The notes under the pieces were generated by a model. That model was not told where the DNA came from. It made no database searches and saw only the letters and a program-made list of their open reading frames with translations. From assembly GCF_001618955.1 (NCBI RefSeq), contig NZ_LVYV01000054.1:124001-188000 (forward strand): DNA of 64,000 nucleotides, given 5' to 3'. A program made the translations under genes and the position numbers. This stretch comes from Tardiphaga robiniae (GTDB lineage: Bacteria > Pseudomonadota > Alphaproteobacteria > Rhizobiales > Xanthobacteraceae). This document shows positions 9,706 to 18,759 of this stretch, in pieces (position 1 is the first letter of the stretch; each line of letters starts with the position of its first letter).

Positions 9706-9891
9706 CGCGATCCGTCCTTCACCATTCCGGCCCATACGGCCTAATTCCGCCTCGTAGCATTAAAGGCTGCATTGCTGCGAATAGATGCCATCAACTTTGA
9801 TTGACCGAGGCTACGCTGTATTGAACGATACGAATGTCGCGACACCTCTAGTGAACGCTATCGCCCGATTGATATTTTGAATGGAGCGCCG

Positions 9892-11004
9892 ATGACGTCT
9901 TCTTCCCTGTTCCAGCCGCTGCAAGTCGGCCCGTATCGATTGAGCCACCGCGTCGCGATGGCGCCGCTGACGCGCATGCGCGCCGAGAAGACATCCCTCG
10001 CTGCGTGGACGCTCAATGCCGAATATTACGCGCAGCGCGCGACCGAAGGCGGATTGATTATCGCCGAGGCGTCGCAGGTCATGCAGGAAGGACAAGGCAA
10101 TCCGAACACGCCGGGCATCTATACGAAGGAGCAGATCGCCGGCTGGCGTCAGGTTACCGACGCCGTGCATGCCAAAGGCGGCATTATCTTCCTGCAGTTG
10201 TGGCATGTCGGCCGTGCCTCGCATTCCTCGTTCCAGCCCGGCGGCGGGCTTCCGGTCGCGCCGTCAGCCATTGCGATCAACGCCACCACGCGGACGGCTT
10301 CAGGCGAGACGGTATCTTACGAAACGCCCCGCGCGCTCGAGACCAGCGAGATTCCCGGCATCATCGACGCCTACCGACAGGCCACGCGCAACGCCAGGGA
10401 AGCCGGCTTCGACGGCGTCGAGGTGCACGGCGCCAACGGCTATCTGCTCGAACAATTTCTGCAGACCCGCAGCAATCGGCGCACCGACCAATATGGTGGC
10501 TCAATCGAGAACCGCGCTCGCCTGCTGCTCGAAGTGACCAATGCCGTCATCGGCGCCTGGAGCGCGGATCGTGTCGCCGTCCGCGTGTCGCCCTATGGTG
10601 TCTCGAATGACTCCGGCGAGGCCGATCCAATGCCGCTCTACAGCTATGTGGTCCGTGAGCTCGACAAGCTCGGCCTCGCTTACCTCCATTTCGTCGAGCC
10701 GCGCACCAGCGGTGTCGGCCGCGCGGAAGTGTTTCATAACAATGTGCCTAAAGCCTATGAGCTGTTCCGGCCGATGTGGAGCGGCGTACTGGTCACCGCC
10801 GGCGGATTCGACGGCACCTCCGCCGAGGAGGCCGTCGCTTCCGGCAATGTCGATATTATCGCCTTCGGCCGCCCGTTCATCGCCAATCCGGATCTGCCGG
10901 AGCGTATCAAGCGGAAGGCGCCCTTTACGCCTTATAACCGGGCGACGTTTTACGGCGGCGATGTGGCTGGCTACACCGACTACCCGGTGCTTGGCGCAGG
11001 CTAG
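9892..11004 (+). CDS. nemA: Old Yellow Enzyme family alkene reductase (NemA-like)
   Basis: A 370-residue FMN-dependent ene-reductase that would reduce activated C=C bonds or nitro/nitrate esters with NAD(P)H. The N-terminal strand LFQPLQVGPYRLSHRVAMAP, then LQLWHVGRASH, the substrate-binding pair in VEVHGANGYLLEQF (His and Asn), and SNRRTDQYGGSIENR are all hallmarks of the family. The ATG at 9892 follows GGAG at a good distance; a TTG start at 9877 is less likely. It is divergent from the YdeP-like gene, with about 190 bp between the starts. The symbol is by family resemblance. Confidence 0.88.
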   Translation: MTSSSLFQPLQVGPYRLSHRVAMAPLTRMRAEKTSLAAWTLNAEYYAQRATEGGLIIAEASQVMQEGQGNPNTPGIYTKEQIAGWRQVTDAVHAKGGIIFLQLWHVGRASHSSFQPGGGLPVAPSAIAINATTRTASGETVSYETPRALETSEIPGIIDAYRQATRNAREAGFDGVEVHGANGYLLEQFLQTRSNRRTDQYGGSIENRARLLLEVTNAVIGAWSADRVAVRVSPYGVSNDSGEADPMPLYSYVVRELDKLGLAYLHFVEPRTSGVGRAEVFHNNVPKAYELFRPMWSGVLVTAGGFDGTSAEEAVASGNVDIIAFGRPFIANPDLPERIKRKAPFTPYNRATFYGGDVAGYTDYPVLGAG

Positions 11005-11085
11005 TGCTGCGGATTATTCAATAGAAAGCACTTCTGGCGCGCTATAGTCTGTGTAGGGCCCGTAGCGGGTCAGGAGTATCGCCCC

Positions 11086-11277
11086 ATGGATTCCACCCTC
11101 TCAGCCGCCGAGCTCGACGATCGCATCGCCATCCTTCGCGACAATATCCGGCAGTTGATCGAGCAGGCCACCGCGGCTTCCGGCGAGAGCAACGAGGAGC
11201 GCACCGCGGATCGGCTGGCTCAGCAGAATGAGGAGCTGGACCGGCTGATCGCCCAACGCGACGCCCTGGGCAAATAG
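11086..11277 (+). CDS. Small coiled-coil hypothetical protein (63 aa)
   Basis: A 63-residue, highly charged protein with heptad-like spacing of Leu/Ile (LDDRIAILRDNIRQLIEQA, then RLAQQNEELDRLIAQRDALG), predicted to form a helical hairpin or coiled coil. ATG at 11086 is preceded by GGAG in the stretch caGGAGtatcgccccATG. It sits alone between the ene-reductase and a molybdenum enzyme gene. No function recognised. Confidence 0.7.
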   Translation: MDSTLSAAELDDRIAILRDNIRQLIEQATAASGESNEERTADRLAQQNEELDRLIAQRDALGK

Positions 11278-11373
11278 CCGAGAGGACTACGGACTGGAGG
11301 CCTGCCCGGTTGTCGGGCGGGATGCGTAAAACCACGGCTTTTCCTCCAGTAAACTTTTGGCTAGCTTGGCTTC

Positions 11374-13464
11374 ATGAACGTTCAAGCCAAGATCGACATC
11401 AAGCACTCCACCTGCCCGCATGATTGCCCCTCTGCCTGCGCCCTCGACATCGAGGTGATCGGCGGGAACACCATCGGCCGGGTCCGCGGCTCCAAGGAGC
11501 AAAGCTATACCGCCGGCGTGGTCTGCGCGAAGGTCGCGCGCTATGCCGAGCGCATCCATCATCCCGAACGGCTGATGTATCCGATGCGCCGCACCGGGCC
11601 GAAGGGCACTGGCCATTTCACCCGCATCACCTGGGACGAGGCGCTCGACGAGATCGCCACGAAGTTCGACGCGGCCGAGCGCGACTTTGGCGCGGAGTCG
11701 GTGTTTCCCTATTACTATGCTGGCACCATGGGTCTGGTGATGCGCGATGGCATCAACCGCCTCGCCAATGTGAAGAAATATTCGCGCTTCTACTCGACGA
11801 TCTGCGCAACCATTGCCTGGGCCGGCTTTGCCGCCGGCACCGGCAAGGTCGCCGGCGTCGATCCGCGCGAGATGGCGAAGTCGGACCTGATCGTGATCTG
11901 GGGTACCAATCCGGTATCCACGCAGGTCAATGTGATGACCCACGTCTCGCGCGCGCGAAAAGAACGCGGCACCAAGCTGGCGGTTGTCGACATCTACGAC
12001 AACGACACCATGAAGCAGGCCGACATCAAGATCCTGCTGCGACCAGGTACAGACGGCGCCTTCGCCGCCGGCGTGATGCATGTGCTGTTTCGCGACAACC
12101 TTGTAGATCGCGACTATCTCGCCAAATACACCGACCACTCGCCCGAGTTCGAGGCGCATCTGGCGGCGCGCACGCCGCAATGGGCCTCAGCCATTTGTGG
12201 TGTGCCGGCCGCCGAAATTGAAGCCTTCGCGCATCTCGTCGGCGAAAACAAACGCAGCTATTTCCGCCTCGGCTATGGCTTCACCCGCAGCCGCAACGGC
12301 GCCGCGCAGATGCATGCAGCGCTGTGCGTGCCCACCGTTACCGGTGCCTGGCAATATGAAGGCGGCGGCGCTTTCTTCAACAATGCCGCGATCTGGAAAT
12401 TCGACAAGACGCTGATCGAGGGCCTCGACGTGCTCGACGAGAGCGTTCGGCGCCTCGATCAGTCGAAGATCGGCCGCATCCTGACCGGCGATGCCGAGGC
12501 CTTGCATAACGGCCCGCCAGTGAAGGCGATGCTGATCCAGAACACCAATCCGATGACGGTGGCGCCCGAGCAGGCCTTGGTGCGGCAGGGCTTTGCCCGC
12601 GAGGACCTGTTTGTCGCGGTGCATGAGCAGTTCATGACCGAGACCGCCATGATGGCCGACATCGTGCTCCCCGCGACCATGTTCATGGAGCACGACGATC
12701 TCTATTACGCCGGCGGCAACCAGCATATCTCGGTCGGCGCCAAACTGATCGACGCGCCGGAAGAATGCCGCTCGAACCACGACGTTCTGCAGGGCATCGC
12801 CACCCGCCTCGGCGCGAAACACCGCGCTTTCGAGATGCATCCGCGCGACATCATCGACGAGACGCTGCAAGTCAGCGGCCGCGGTGGCATCGAAGGGCTG
12901 GAGGCCGACAAATGGCGCGATATCCAGCCGGATTTCCGCACCTCGCACTATCTCGACGGTTTCGCCCATGCCGACGGCAAATTCCACTTCAAGGCGGACT
13001 GGTCGAAAGTGCCGATGCCCAATGCCGGGCTGATGGGCGCATGGGACGAGATGCCGTCATTCCCCGACCACTGGGCGGTGATCGAACAGGTCGATGAGGC
13101 GCATCCGTTCCGTCTGGCCACCAGCCCGTCGCGCTCGTTCCTCAACACCTCGTTCAACGAGACGCCATCATCGCAGGCCCGCGAGGGTGCACCCAGTGTG
13201 ATGATGCATCCCGTCGACGCGGCCAAGCTCGGCATTGCCGATGGCGATGCCGTCACGCTCGGCAACACGCGCGGCGAGACGACCCTGACCGCGCGCATCT
13301 TCGACGGCCTGCGGCGCGGTGTGCTGATTGCGGAATCGGTGCACCCCAACAAGGCGCATATCGGCGGTCATGGAATCAATATGCTGACCGGCGGCGAAGC
13401 GGTCGCGCCCTATGGCGGCGCGGCGTTTCATGACAACAAGGTGTGGGTGAAGAAGGCTTCTTGA
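11374..13464 (+). CDS. Molybdopterin-dependent oxidoreductase with N-terminal 4Fe-4S cluster
   Basis: A 696-residue bis-MGD oxidoreductase of the DMSO-reductase superfamily. The N-terminus has STCPHDCPSACALDI and, about 35 residues later, VCAKVARYAERIHHPERL, giving the C-x3-C-x3-C...C pattern of a 4Fe-4S site. Pterin-binding segments include IVIWGTNPVSTQVNV and LIQNTNPMTVAPEQ. The C-terminal molydop_binding domain has TSFNETPSSQ and HPVDAAKLGIADGDAVTLGN. There is no Tat signal, so it should be cytoplasmic, and no adjacent Fe-S or membrane subunit. The substrate is not predictable. It is the second single-subunit enzyme of this kind within 6 kb. Confidence 0.87.
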   Translation: MNVQAKIDIKHSTCPHDCPSACALDIEVIGGNTIGRVRGSKEQSYTAGVVCAKVARYAERIHHPERLMYPMRRTGPKGTGHFTRITWDEALDEIATKFDAAERDFGAESVFPYYYAGTMGLVMRDGINRLANVKKYSRFYSTICATIAWAGFAAGTGKVAGVDPREMAKSDLIVIWGTNPVSTQVNVMTHVSRARKERGTKLAVVDIYDNDTMKQADIKILLRPGTDGAFAAGVMHVLFRDNLVDRDYLAKYTDHSPEFEAHLAARTPQWASAICGVPAAEIEAFAHLVGENKRSYFRLGYGFTRSRNGAAQMHAALCVPTVTGAWQYEGGGAFFNNAAIWKFDKTLIEGLDVLDESVRRLDQSKIGRILTGDAEALHNGPPVKAMLIQNTNPMTVAPEQALVRQGFAREDLFVAVHEQFMTETAMMADIVLPATMFMEHDDLYYAGGNQHISVGAKLIDAPEECRSNHDVLQGIATRLGAKHRAFEMHPRDIIDETLQVSGRGGIEGLEADKWRDIQPDFRTSHYLDGFAHADGKFHFKADWSKVPMPNAGLMGAWDEMPSFPDHWAVIEQVDEAHPFRLATSPSRSFLNTSFNETPSSQAREGAPSVMMHPVDAAKLGIADGDAVTLGNTRGETTLTARIFDGLRRGVLIAESVHPNKAHIGGHGINMLTGGEAVAPYGGAAFHDNKVWVKKAS

Positions 13465-13488
13465 GTCAAGAAGCACCGGCCGCGCGCT

Positions 13489-13687
13489 CCTTCTCCCCGC
13501 TCTGCGCGGGGAGAAGGGTGGGATGAGGGGCGTGGCACAAGGCGCAATACAATGGCGCACCATCGGGTCGGCATATGTGAGATCCGAGAGCTGAATGATA
13601 AGAGCAAGTTCAGTGGATGCCCCTCACCCGCCCGGCTTCGCTGCGCTTCGCCGGTCGACCTCTCCCCGCAAAGAGCGGGGCGAGGTT
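13489..13687. repeat. Composite palindromic intergenic repeat A (CTCCCCGC hairpins)
   Basis: Fills the gap between two convergent genes. Left end: a perfect hairpin, CCTTCTCCCCGC (13489-13500), loop tctgc, GCGGGGAGAAGG (13506-13517). Next to it GATGAGGGGCG is answered near the right end by GCCCCTCACCC. The right end carries a second hairpin, CTCCCCGC-aaaga-GCGGGGCGAG. The centre holds ATCGGGTCGGCATATG, closely matching the centre of repeat B. It resembles dispersed intergenic palindromes common in bradyrhizobia and may act as a bidirectional terminator, although there is no clear T tract. Confidence 0.75.
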
Positions 13688-15326
13688 AAGAACGGGCATC
13701 CCCCAGGATCATATCCGACGCCTTCTCGGCGATCATGATCACCGGCGCGTTGGTGTTACCCGACATCAGGTCCGGCATGATCGATGCATCGATGACGCGC
13801 AGACCTTCCAGCCCACGCACGCGCAGGCGCTGATCGACCACCGCCTTCGCATCGTTGCCCATCCGGCAGGTCGAGGTCGGGTGATAGACGGTGCTGCCGC
13901 GCTGGCGGCAATAAGCGAGCCATTGCTCGTCGGTCACAGTGCCGGTACCGGGCTCGACTTCCTTGGTCACGAAGGGATTCATCGCCGGCGCGTTCAGCAT
14001 CTTGCGCAGGATCTTGAGCCCTTCGACATTCGCCGTCCGATCCGTTTCCGTCGCCAGATAGTTGATGCGGATCGCTGGCGGCACCGAGGGGTCCGCGCTC
14101 TTAATACGCAGCGAGCCGCGGCTTTCCGGGCGCAACTGACAGACCGAGGCGGAGAAGCCGGAAAACGGATGCAGTTTCTCGCCCATCTTATCGGTGGAGA
14201 ACGGCAGGAAGTGGATCTGGATATCCGGCGACGCCATGCGCGGATCGGTCTTGAAGAAAGCTCCTGTGGTGCCGGCAGCATAGGTCAGCGGGCCGGTGCG
14301 AAACGCCGCGTATTGCAGCCCCATCATCGCCCTGCGAACCGGATGATTGACGAAGTCATTGAGCGTGATCTTCTGCGGACACTCCATCACCATGCGGACC
14401 TGCATGTGATCCTGCAGATCGCTGCCCACGCCCGGGGCATCGAGAAGGACCTCGATGCCGTGCTCCTTGAGCAGATCGGCCGGACCGACGCCGGAGAGCT
14501 GCAGCAGTTGCGGTGAATTATAGGCGCCGCTCGACACCAGCACTTCCTTGCGGGCGCGCGCCTTGCGCACCGCGCCGTGCTGCTTGAATTCGATGCCGAT
14601 GGCACGCTTGCCTTCGAACAGGATACGCTGCGCCAGCGCTTCGGTCTCGACGCGAACATTGCCCTGTTTCAGCGCCGGGCGCAGATAGGCTCGCGCCGTC
14701 GAGGCGCGACGGCCGCCCTTTGTCGTGGTCTGAAACCAGCCGGCGCCTTCCTGCGTGGCACCGTTGAAGTCGTTGTTCACCGGAATGCCCGTCTCGGCAG
14801 CTGCAGCGATGAAAGCTTCCGACAGCGGGTCGGGGCAGCGCGAATCGGACACCGGCAGCGGGCCGCCGACGCCGTGATACTCGCTCGGCCCGCGCGTCTG
14901 ATTTTCCGCCTTCTTGAAATAGGGCAGCACATCGTCATAGCCCCAGCCGGTGTTCCCCAACTGACGCCAGCGATCGTAATCCTCATGCTGGCCGCGCACA
15001 TACAACAGTCCGTTGATGGAGCTGGAGCCGCCGAGCACTTTTCCGCGCGGCTGAAACACTGAACGCCCATCGAGGCCCGGTTCGGGCTCGGTCTGATACA
15101 TCCAGTTGACGGTCTTTTCCTTGAACAGCTTGCCGTAGCCGAGCGGAATGTGGATCCAGATATTGCGATCCTTCGGGCCGGCTTCCAGCAGCAGCACCGA
15201 ATGTTTGCCGGATGCCGACAGGCGATTGGCGAGCACGCAACCGGCCGAGCCGGCGCCGACGATGATGTAATCAACCTCAATGGCATCAGCCGACGCGCGA
15301 TGCGTCGACGCAGTTTGACCGTTCAT
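13686..15326 (-). CDS. GMC-family FAD oxidoreductase (choline/alcohol dehydrogenase-like)
   Basis: A 546-residue flavoprotein oxidising a hydroxyl group to a carbonyl. The N-terminal FAD-binding motif is DYIIVGAGSAGCVLANRLS with LLLEAG after the second strand. GMC signature 1 is near GKVLGGSSSINGLLYVRGQ and signature 2 near SSGAYNSPQLLQLSGVG. The C-terminal catalytic His region reads HPTSTCRMGN. The start MNGQTASTH follows GGGGGAAAC; a frame extension to 15350 is less likely. There is no betaine-aldehyde dehydrogenase or betI nearby, so a true choline pathway is not supported. Other alcohols are equally possible. Confidence 0.88.
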   Translation of the reverse strand: MNGQTASTHRASADAIEVDYIIVGAGSAGCVLANRLSASGKHSVLLLEAGPKDRNIWIHIPLGYGKLFKEKTVNWMYQTEPEPGLDGRSVFQPRGKVLGGSSSINGLLYVRGQHEDYDRWRQLGNTGWGYDDVLPYFKKAENQTRGPSEYHGVGGPLPVSDSRCPDPLSEAFIAAAAETGIPVNNDFNGATQEGAGWFQTTTKGGRRASTARAYLRPALKQGNVRVETEALAQRILFEGKRAIGIEFKQHGAVRKARARKEVLVSSGAYNSPQLLQLSGVGPADLLKEHGIEVLLDAPGVGSDLQDHMQVRMVMECPQKITLNDFVNHPVRRAMMGLQYAAFRTGPLTYAAGTTGAFFKTDPRMASPDIQIHFLPFSTDKMGEKLHPFSGFSASVCQLRPESRGSLRIKSADPSVPPAIRINYLATETDRTANVEGLKILRKMLNAPAMNPFVTKEVEPGTGTVTDEQWLAYCRQRGSTVYHPTSTCRMGNDAKAVVDQRLRVRGLEGLRVIDASIMPDLMSGNTNAPVIMIAEKASDMILGDARS

Positions 15327-15456
15327 GTTTCCCCCAATTGTTTTAAGCAACTGAAAACGGAAATGGCGGGGATGTAAATGGGCGCGGCCGGAAGCATGGC
15401 ACGCATGCGGCTAGAATCGTCGCAATGCGAAAGCGGGAGACTGCGTGAGGTAAGCT

Positions 15457-15647
15457 CCCTCTCCCCGCTCTGCGCGGGGAGAGGGTTGGGGTGAGGGGCG
15501 AGGCACAAAGCCCCGAGACGGGGATGCTTTATCGGGTCGACATATGCGCGACCCGATAAATGGTGATTGAGGCTTCGTCCGAGACGGCCCCTCACCCGCC
15601 GCGAAAACGCGGCGACCTCTCCCCGCGCAGAGCGGGGAGAGGTTAAG
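15457..15647. repeat. Composite palindromic intergenic repeat B (CTCCCCGC hairpins)
   Basis: Occupies most of the 327-bp gap between the GMC and D-amino-acid dehydrogenase genes. Left hairpin CCCTCTCCCCGC (15457-15468) / GCGGGGAGAGGG (15474-15485); right hairpin CCTCTCCCCGC (15616-15626) / GCGGGGAGAGG (15632-15642), both with 5-nt loops. GGTGAGGGGCG and GCCCCTCACCC form an outer inverted pair, and the centre is TTTATCGGGTCG...CGACCCGATAAA. This is the same architecture as repeat A. No coding potential is seen in the gap. Confidence 0.78.
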
Positions 15648-15653
15648 CAAGCA

Positions 15654-16907
15654 TTAAGCGTATCGCGCGATCGCCAGATCCTTCACATCCAGCTCCGGTG
15701 CCTTGCCGGAGATCTGGTCGGCGAGCACGCGGGCGGTGCCGCAAGCCATGGTCCAGCCGAGCGTACCATGGCCCGTATTGAGATGCAGATTGCCTAGATG
15801 CGTTGGACCGACGATAGGCGGGCCATCCGGCGTCATCGGCCGCAAGCCACTCCAGAACGTCGAGCGCGACAGATCGCCGGCGGTCGGGAACAAATCGGTC
15901 ACTGATTTATCGAGCGGCATGCGGCGCGGTGCGGTCGGCACTGGGTGATAATTGCCGACTTCAGCGGTGCCGCCGACACGGATGCGGTCACCAAGGCGTG
16001 TGATGGCCACTTTGTAGCTTTCGTCCATGATCGTCGATTGTGGCGCAACACTCTCATCGGTGATCGGAACCGTGAGCGAATAGCCCTTCACCGGATAGAC
16101 CGGCGCATCGATGCCGAGCGGCCGCAACAGCAGCGGCGAGAAGCTGCCGAGTGCCATCACATAAGTATCCGCGGTGAAGACGCCCTTGTCGGTCATGACC
16201 TGTGCGACGCGGCCACCCGTGACATCCACCGACTTGATCGTGGTCTCATAGACGAATTTCACACCGAGCCCGGCCGTAATCTTTTCCAGCCGCTGCGTGA
16301 ACAGATGGCAGTCACCAGTCTCGTCCTCCGGCAGACGCAAACCACCGACGAACAGATCCTGCACACCGGCAAGACCCGGCTCATATTTCACGCAGCCGGC
16401 GCGATCCAGCACCTCATAGGGCACGCCATATTGCTTGAGCACGTCGATATCGCCGCCGGTGGCATCGAGCTGCGACTGCTTGCGGAACAGTTGCAGCGTG
16501 CCCTGGCTGCGCTCGTCATAGGTGATGCCGGTCTCGGCGCGCAGCGCGCGCAGGCAATCGCGGCTGTATTCGGCGATCCCCACCATGCGTGATTTGTTCA
16601 GCGCGTAGCGTGCGCTTGTGCAGTTGCGCAGCATCTGCAGCATCCAGCGCCACTGATGCGGATCGGCCTGTGGCCGCACCACCAGCGGACCGTATTTGTC
16701 CATGATCCAGCCGAGCGCCTTCTTCGGCACGCCGGGGCCGGCCCAGGGCGAGGCGTAGCCGGGCGAGACTTCGCCCGCATTGCCAAAACTCGTCTCCAGC
16801 GCGGGGCCGGGCTGGCGATCGATCACCGTCACCTCATGGCCGGCCTTGGCCAGATAATAGGACGTGGTAACGCCGATCACGCCCGCGCCGAGAACCAGAA
16901 CCTTCAT
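15654..16907 (-). CDS. dadA: D-amino acid dehydrogenase small subunit-type FAD enzyme
   Basis: A 417-residue FAD-dependent dehydrogenase converting D-amino acids (classically D-alanine) to 2-oxo acids and ammonia, feeding electrons to the respiratory chain. The N-terminus has the dinucleotide fold [19 protein letters not shown] with [20 protein letters not shown]. The C-terminus has [15 protein letters not shown] and [17 protein letters not shown], both typical of DadA. The start MKVLVLG follows GAGG and overlaps the stop of the racemase gene by 4 nt, so the pair is translationally coupled. With the racemase it forms the classical L-alanine catabolic unit. Confidence 0.92.
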   Translation of the reverse strand: MKVLVLGAGVIGVTTSYYLAKAGHEVTVIDRQPGPALETSFGNAGEVSPGYASPWAGPGVPKKALGWIMDKYGPLVVRPQADPHQWRWMLQMLRNCTSARYALNKSRMVGIAEYSRDCLRALRAETGITYDERSQGTLQLFRKQSQLDATGGDIDVLKQYGVPYEVLDRAGCVKYEPGLAGVQDLFVGGLRLPEDETGDCHLFTQRLEKITAGLGVKFVYETTIKSVDVTGGRVAQVMTDKGVFTADTYVMALGSFSPLLLRPLGIDAPVYPVKGYSLTVPITDESVAPQSTIMDESYKVAITRLGDRIRVGGTAEVGNYHPVPTAPRRMPLDKSVTDLFPTAGDLSRSTFWSGLRPMTPDGPPIVGPTHLGNLHLNTGHGTLGWTMACGTARVLADQISGKAPELDVKDLAIARYA

Positions 16908-18067
16908 CGCACCGTGCCTCCAGACCGAGCGGTCCACCGCACATCGATCTCATCCGAGTAAATTCTCTCATAGCGCTGACCCAACGAGGTCAGCATTTCA
17001 TAGCCAATCGTGCCCGCGGTTGCGGCCAGCGCGTCGAGCGACTGATGCCCGCCGATGATCTCCACTTGCGAGCCCCGTGCCAACATGCCGGGCGGCAGAT
17101 CGCCGAGATCGACGGTCAGTGAATCCATCGAGACACGTCCGGCAATCGCCAGCCGCCGCCCACGGAAATAGACCGCGCCGCCATTGCCGAAGGCGCGCTG
17201 CAATCCGTCGGCGTAACCAATGGCCAATGTCGCCAACCGCGTCGGCTTCGTCGCCTTGAAATTCCAGCCATAGCCGACATGGGCATCGGCTTCGATCTCG
17301 CGGGTCTGGATCACCTGCGCGGTGAGCCGCACCACCGGCAGCATCGGATTGCATTGCGCGGGATTGGGATTGAGACCGTAGAGCGCAGCACCAGGGCGGA
17401 CGAGATCGTGATGGTAATTACGGCCAAGAAAAATGCCTGAGGAGTTGGCGAAGGATTTTCGCGCACCGGGAAAGCGCTTCGCAAGCGTCTGAAACGCTGC
17501 AAGCTGATGCGCATTGGCCGGATGCTCCGGCGTATCGGCGCAGGCGAGATGGCTCATCACCACCTGGATATCGAGAACCGAGGTATCGTTGCCGGCAAGG
17601 TCGGCGATTTCGCGTGGCGACATGCCCAGTCGCGACATGCCGCTATCGACCTGAACGACTGCCGGCAGAATCCGGCCGCGTTGCCGCGCCTGATCAGACC
17701 AGGCTTGAAGCTGTTCGCGCGAATTGAGCACCGGAACAATGCCGGCTTCGACGCAGTCACGCTCGCCGCCTGAGGGCAGACCATTGAGCACATAGATCGC
17801 GACGTCGCGGGGCAGATGCGTTTGAAGGTCCAACGCCTCGTCGAGATGCGCCACGAAGAAGGTGCGGCAGCCGGCCCAATAAAGTGTCGGCGCGACGCGA
17901 TCGGCACCAAGGCCGTAGGCATCGGCCTTGACCACACCGGCACAGGTGACGCCGGGGCCGACCCGCTCGGCCAATAGCCGGTAATTGCGTGAGATCGCTT
18001 CGAGGTCGATGGTCAGCACCGCGCTCGCGTGCCGCGTGCCCGTTCCGCCTGTCCAAGGTGCCAGCAT
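16904..18067 (-). CDS. alr: Alanine racemase (catabolic DadX/Alr type)
   Basis: PLP-dependent interconversion of L- and D-alanine. From the chosen start [10 protein letters not shown] the protein has 387 residues, the usual length. The PLP lysine lies in [35 protein letters not shown] and the second-base region HVGYGWNF are visible. A longer frame reaches 18154 (416 residues), but GGGGG lies just before the ATG at 18067, which also leaves room for a promoter facing the divergent Lrp gene. Coupling with dadA indicates a catabolic role supplying D-alanine to the dehydrogenase. Confidence 0.9.
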   Translation of the reverse strand: MLAPWTGGTGTRHASAVLTIDLEAISRNYRLLAERVGPGVTCAGVVKADAYGLGADRVAPTLYWAGCRTFFVAHLDEALDLQTHLPRDVAIYVLNGLPSGGERDCVEAGIVPVLNSREQLQAWSDQARQRGRILPAVVQVDSGMSRLGMSPREIADLAGNDTSVLDIQVVMSHLACADTPEHPANAHQLAAFQTLAKRFPGARKSFANSSGIFLGRNYHHDLVRPGAALYGLNPNPAQCNPMLPVVRLTAQVIQTREIEADAHVGYGWNFKATKPTRLATLAIGYADGLQRAFGNGGAVYFRGRRLAIAGRVSMDSLTVDLGDLPPGMLARGSQVEIIGGHQSLDALAATAGTIGYEMLTSLGQRYERIYSDEIDVRWTARSGGTVR

Positions 18068-18219
18068 CACATCCCCCGCCGCGAATGATCGCAACGGCAG
18101 TATCTCACCTTCCGCATGCCGCTTTACGGCGATTCCGGCCGCTGCTACGGTCATAAACGGTGATTATCGGCGTCAATTTACGTCCGCGTAGAGAAATCCT
18201 GCGAATTTTTGCGAGAACC

Positions 18220-18696
18220 ATGGCAAGCGACCTCGATTCAACCGACCGCAAGATCCTTCGCGAGGTCGTCCGGGATGCCCGGATCAGCCAGATGGCACTG
18301 GCGGAGAAAGTCGGCCTGTCACCCACCGCCTGTACCCGGCGGCTCACGGCCCTGGAAAAGAAGGGTGTCATCAAGGGCTATGCCGCCGAGATCGACGCAT
18401 CCGAGCTCGGCTACATGATGACGGTCCACGTCCACATCACGCTCGACAAGCAGAGCGAGGATGCGCTGTCAGCCTTCGAGCGCGAGATCGCCAAATGCCC
18501 GGATGTCGTGTCCTGCTACCTGATGTCGGGCAATGACGACTATCTCGTCCATGTGCAGGCGCGCGACATGGAAGACTATGAGCGCATCCACAAGCAGCAC
18601 CTCTCGCGGATGCCCGGCGTGGCGCGGCTGCATTCAAGCTTCGCGATGCGCAGCGTGGTGAAGCGCGGTGTCTCGGTGTCCGCGCTGACAGGCTGA
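18220..18696 (+). CDS. Lrp/AsnC-family transcriptional regulator
   Basis: A 158-residue regulator. N-terminal winged HTH: STDRKILREVVRDARISQMA followed by EKVGLSPTACTRRLTALEKKG. C-terminal RAM effector domain: YMMTVHVHITLDKQSEDAL and CYLMSGNDDYLVHVQARDME. The start MASDLDSTD is the family start; an upstream frame to 18160 is unlikely. It is transcribed divergently from alr-dadA, about 150 bp away, the usual position of a DadR/PutR-type activator responding to an amino acid. Regulation of alr-dadA is inferred from position. Confidence 0.9.
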   Translation: MASDLDSTDRKILREVVRDARISQMALAEKVGLSPTACTRRLTALEKKGVIKGYAAEIDASELGYMMTVHVHITLDKQSEDALSAFEREIAKCPDVVSCYLMSGNDDYLVHVQARDMEDYERIHKQHLSRMPGVARLHSSFAMRSVVKRGVSVSALTG

Positions 18697-18706
18697 GCTT
18701 GCTTAA

Positions 18707-18746
18707 CCTCTCCCCGCCTAGCGAAGCTTCGCCGGGCGGGGCGAGG
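18707..18746. terminator. Hairpin between convergent lrp and ABC-F genes (repeat C)
   Basis: CCTCTCCCCGCC (18707-18718) pairs with GGCGGGGCGAGG (18735-18746), with one mismatch, around an inner perfect palindrome GCGAAGCTTCGC (18721-18732). It lies between the stop codons of two convergent genes (18696 and 18760). It is related to the arms of repeats A and B. Probably a bidirectional terminator, although no T run is present. Confidence 0.55.
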
Positions 18747-18759
18747 GAAGCAGGCGCGC

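Noticed and set aside
13686-15326. True choline dehydrogenase (betA)
   Set aside because: Only family-level GMC motifs; no betB, betI or choline transporter nearby.
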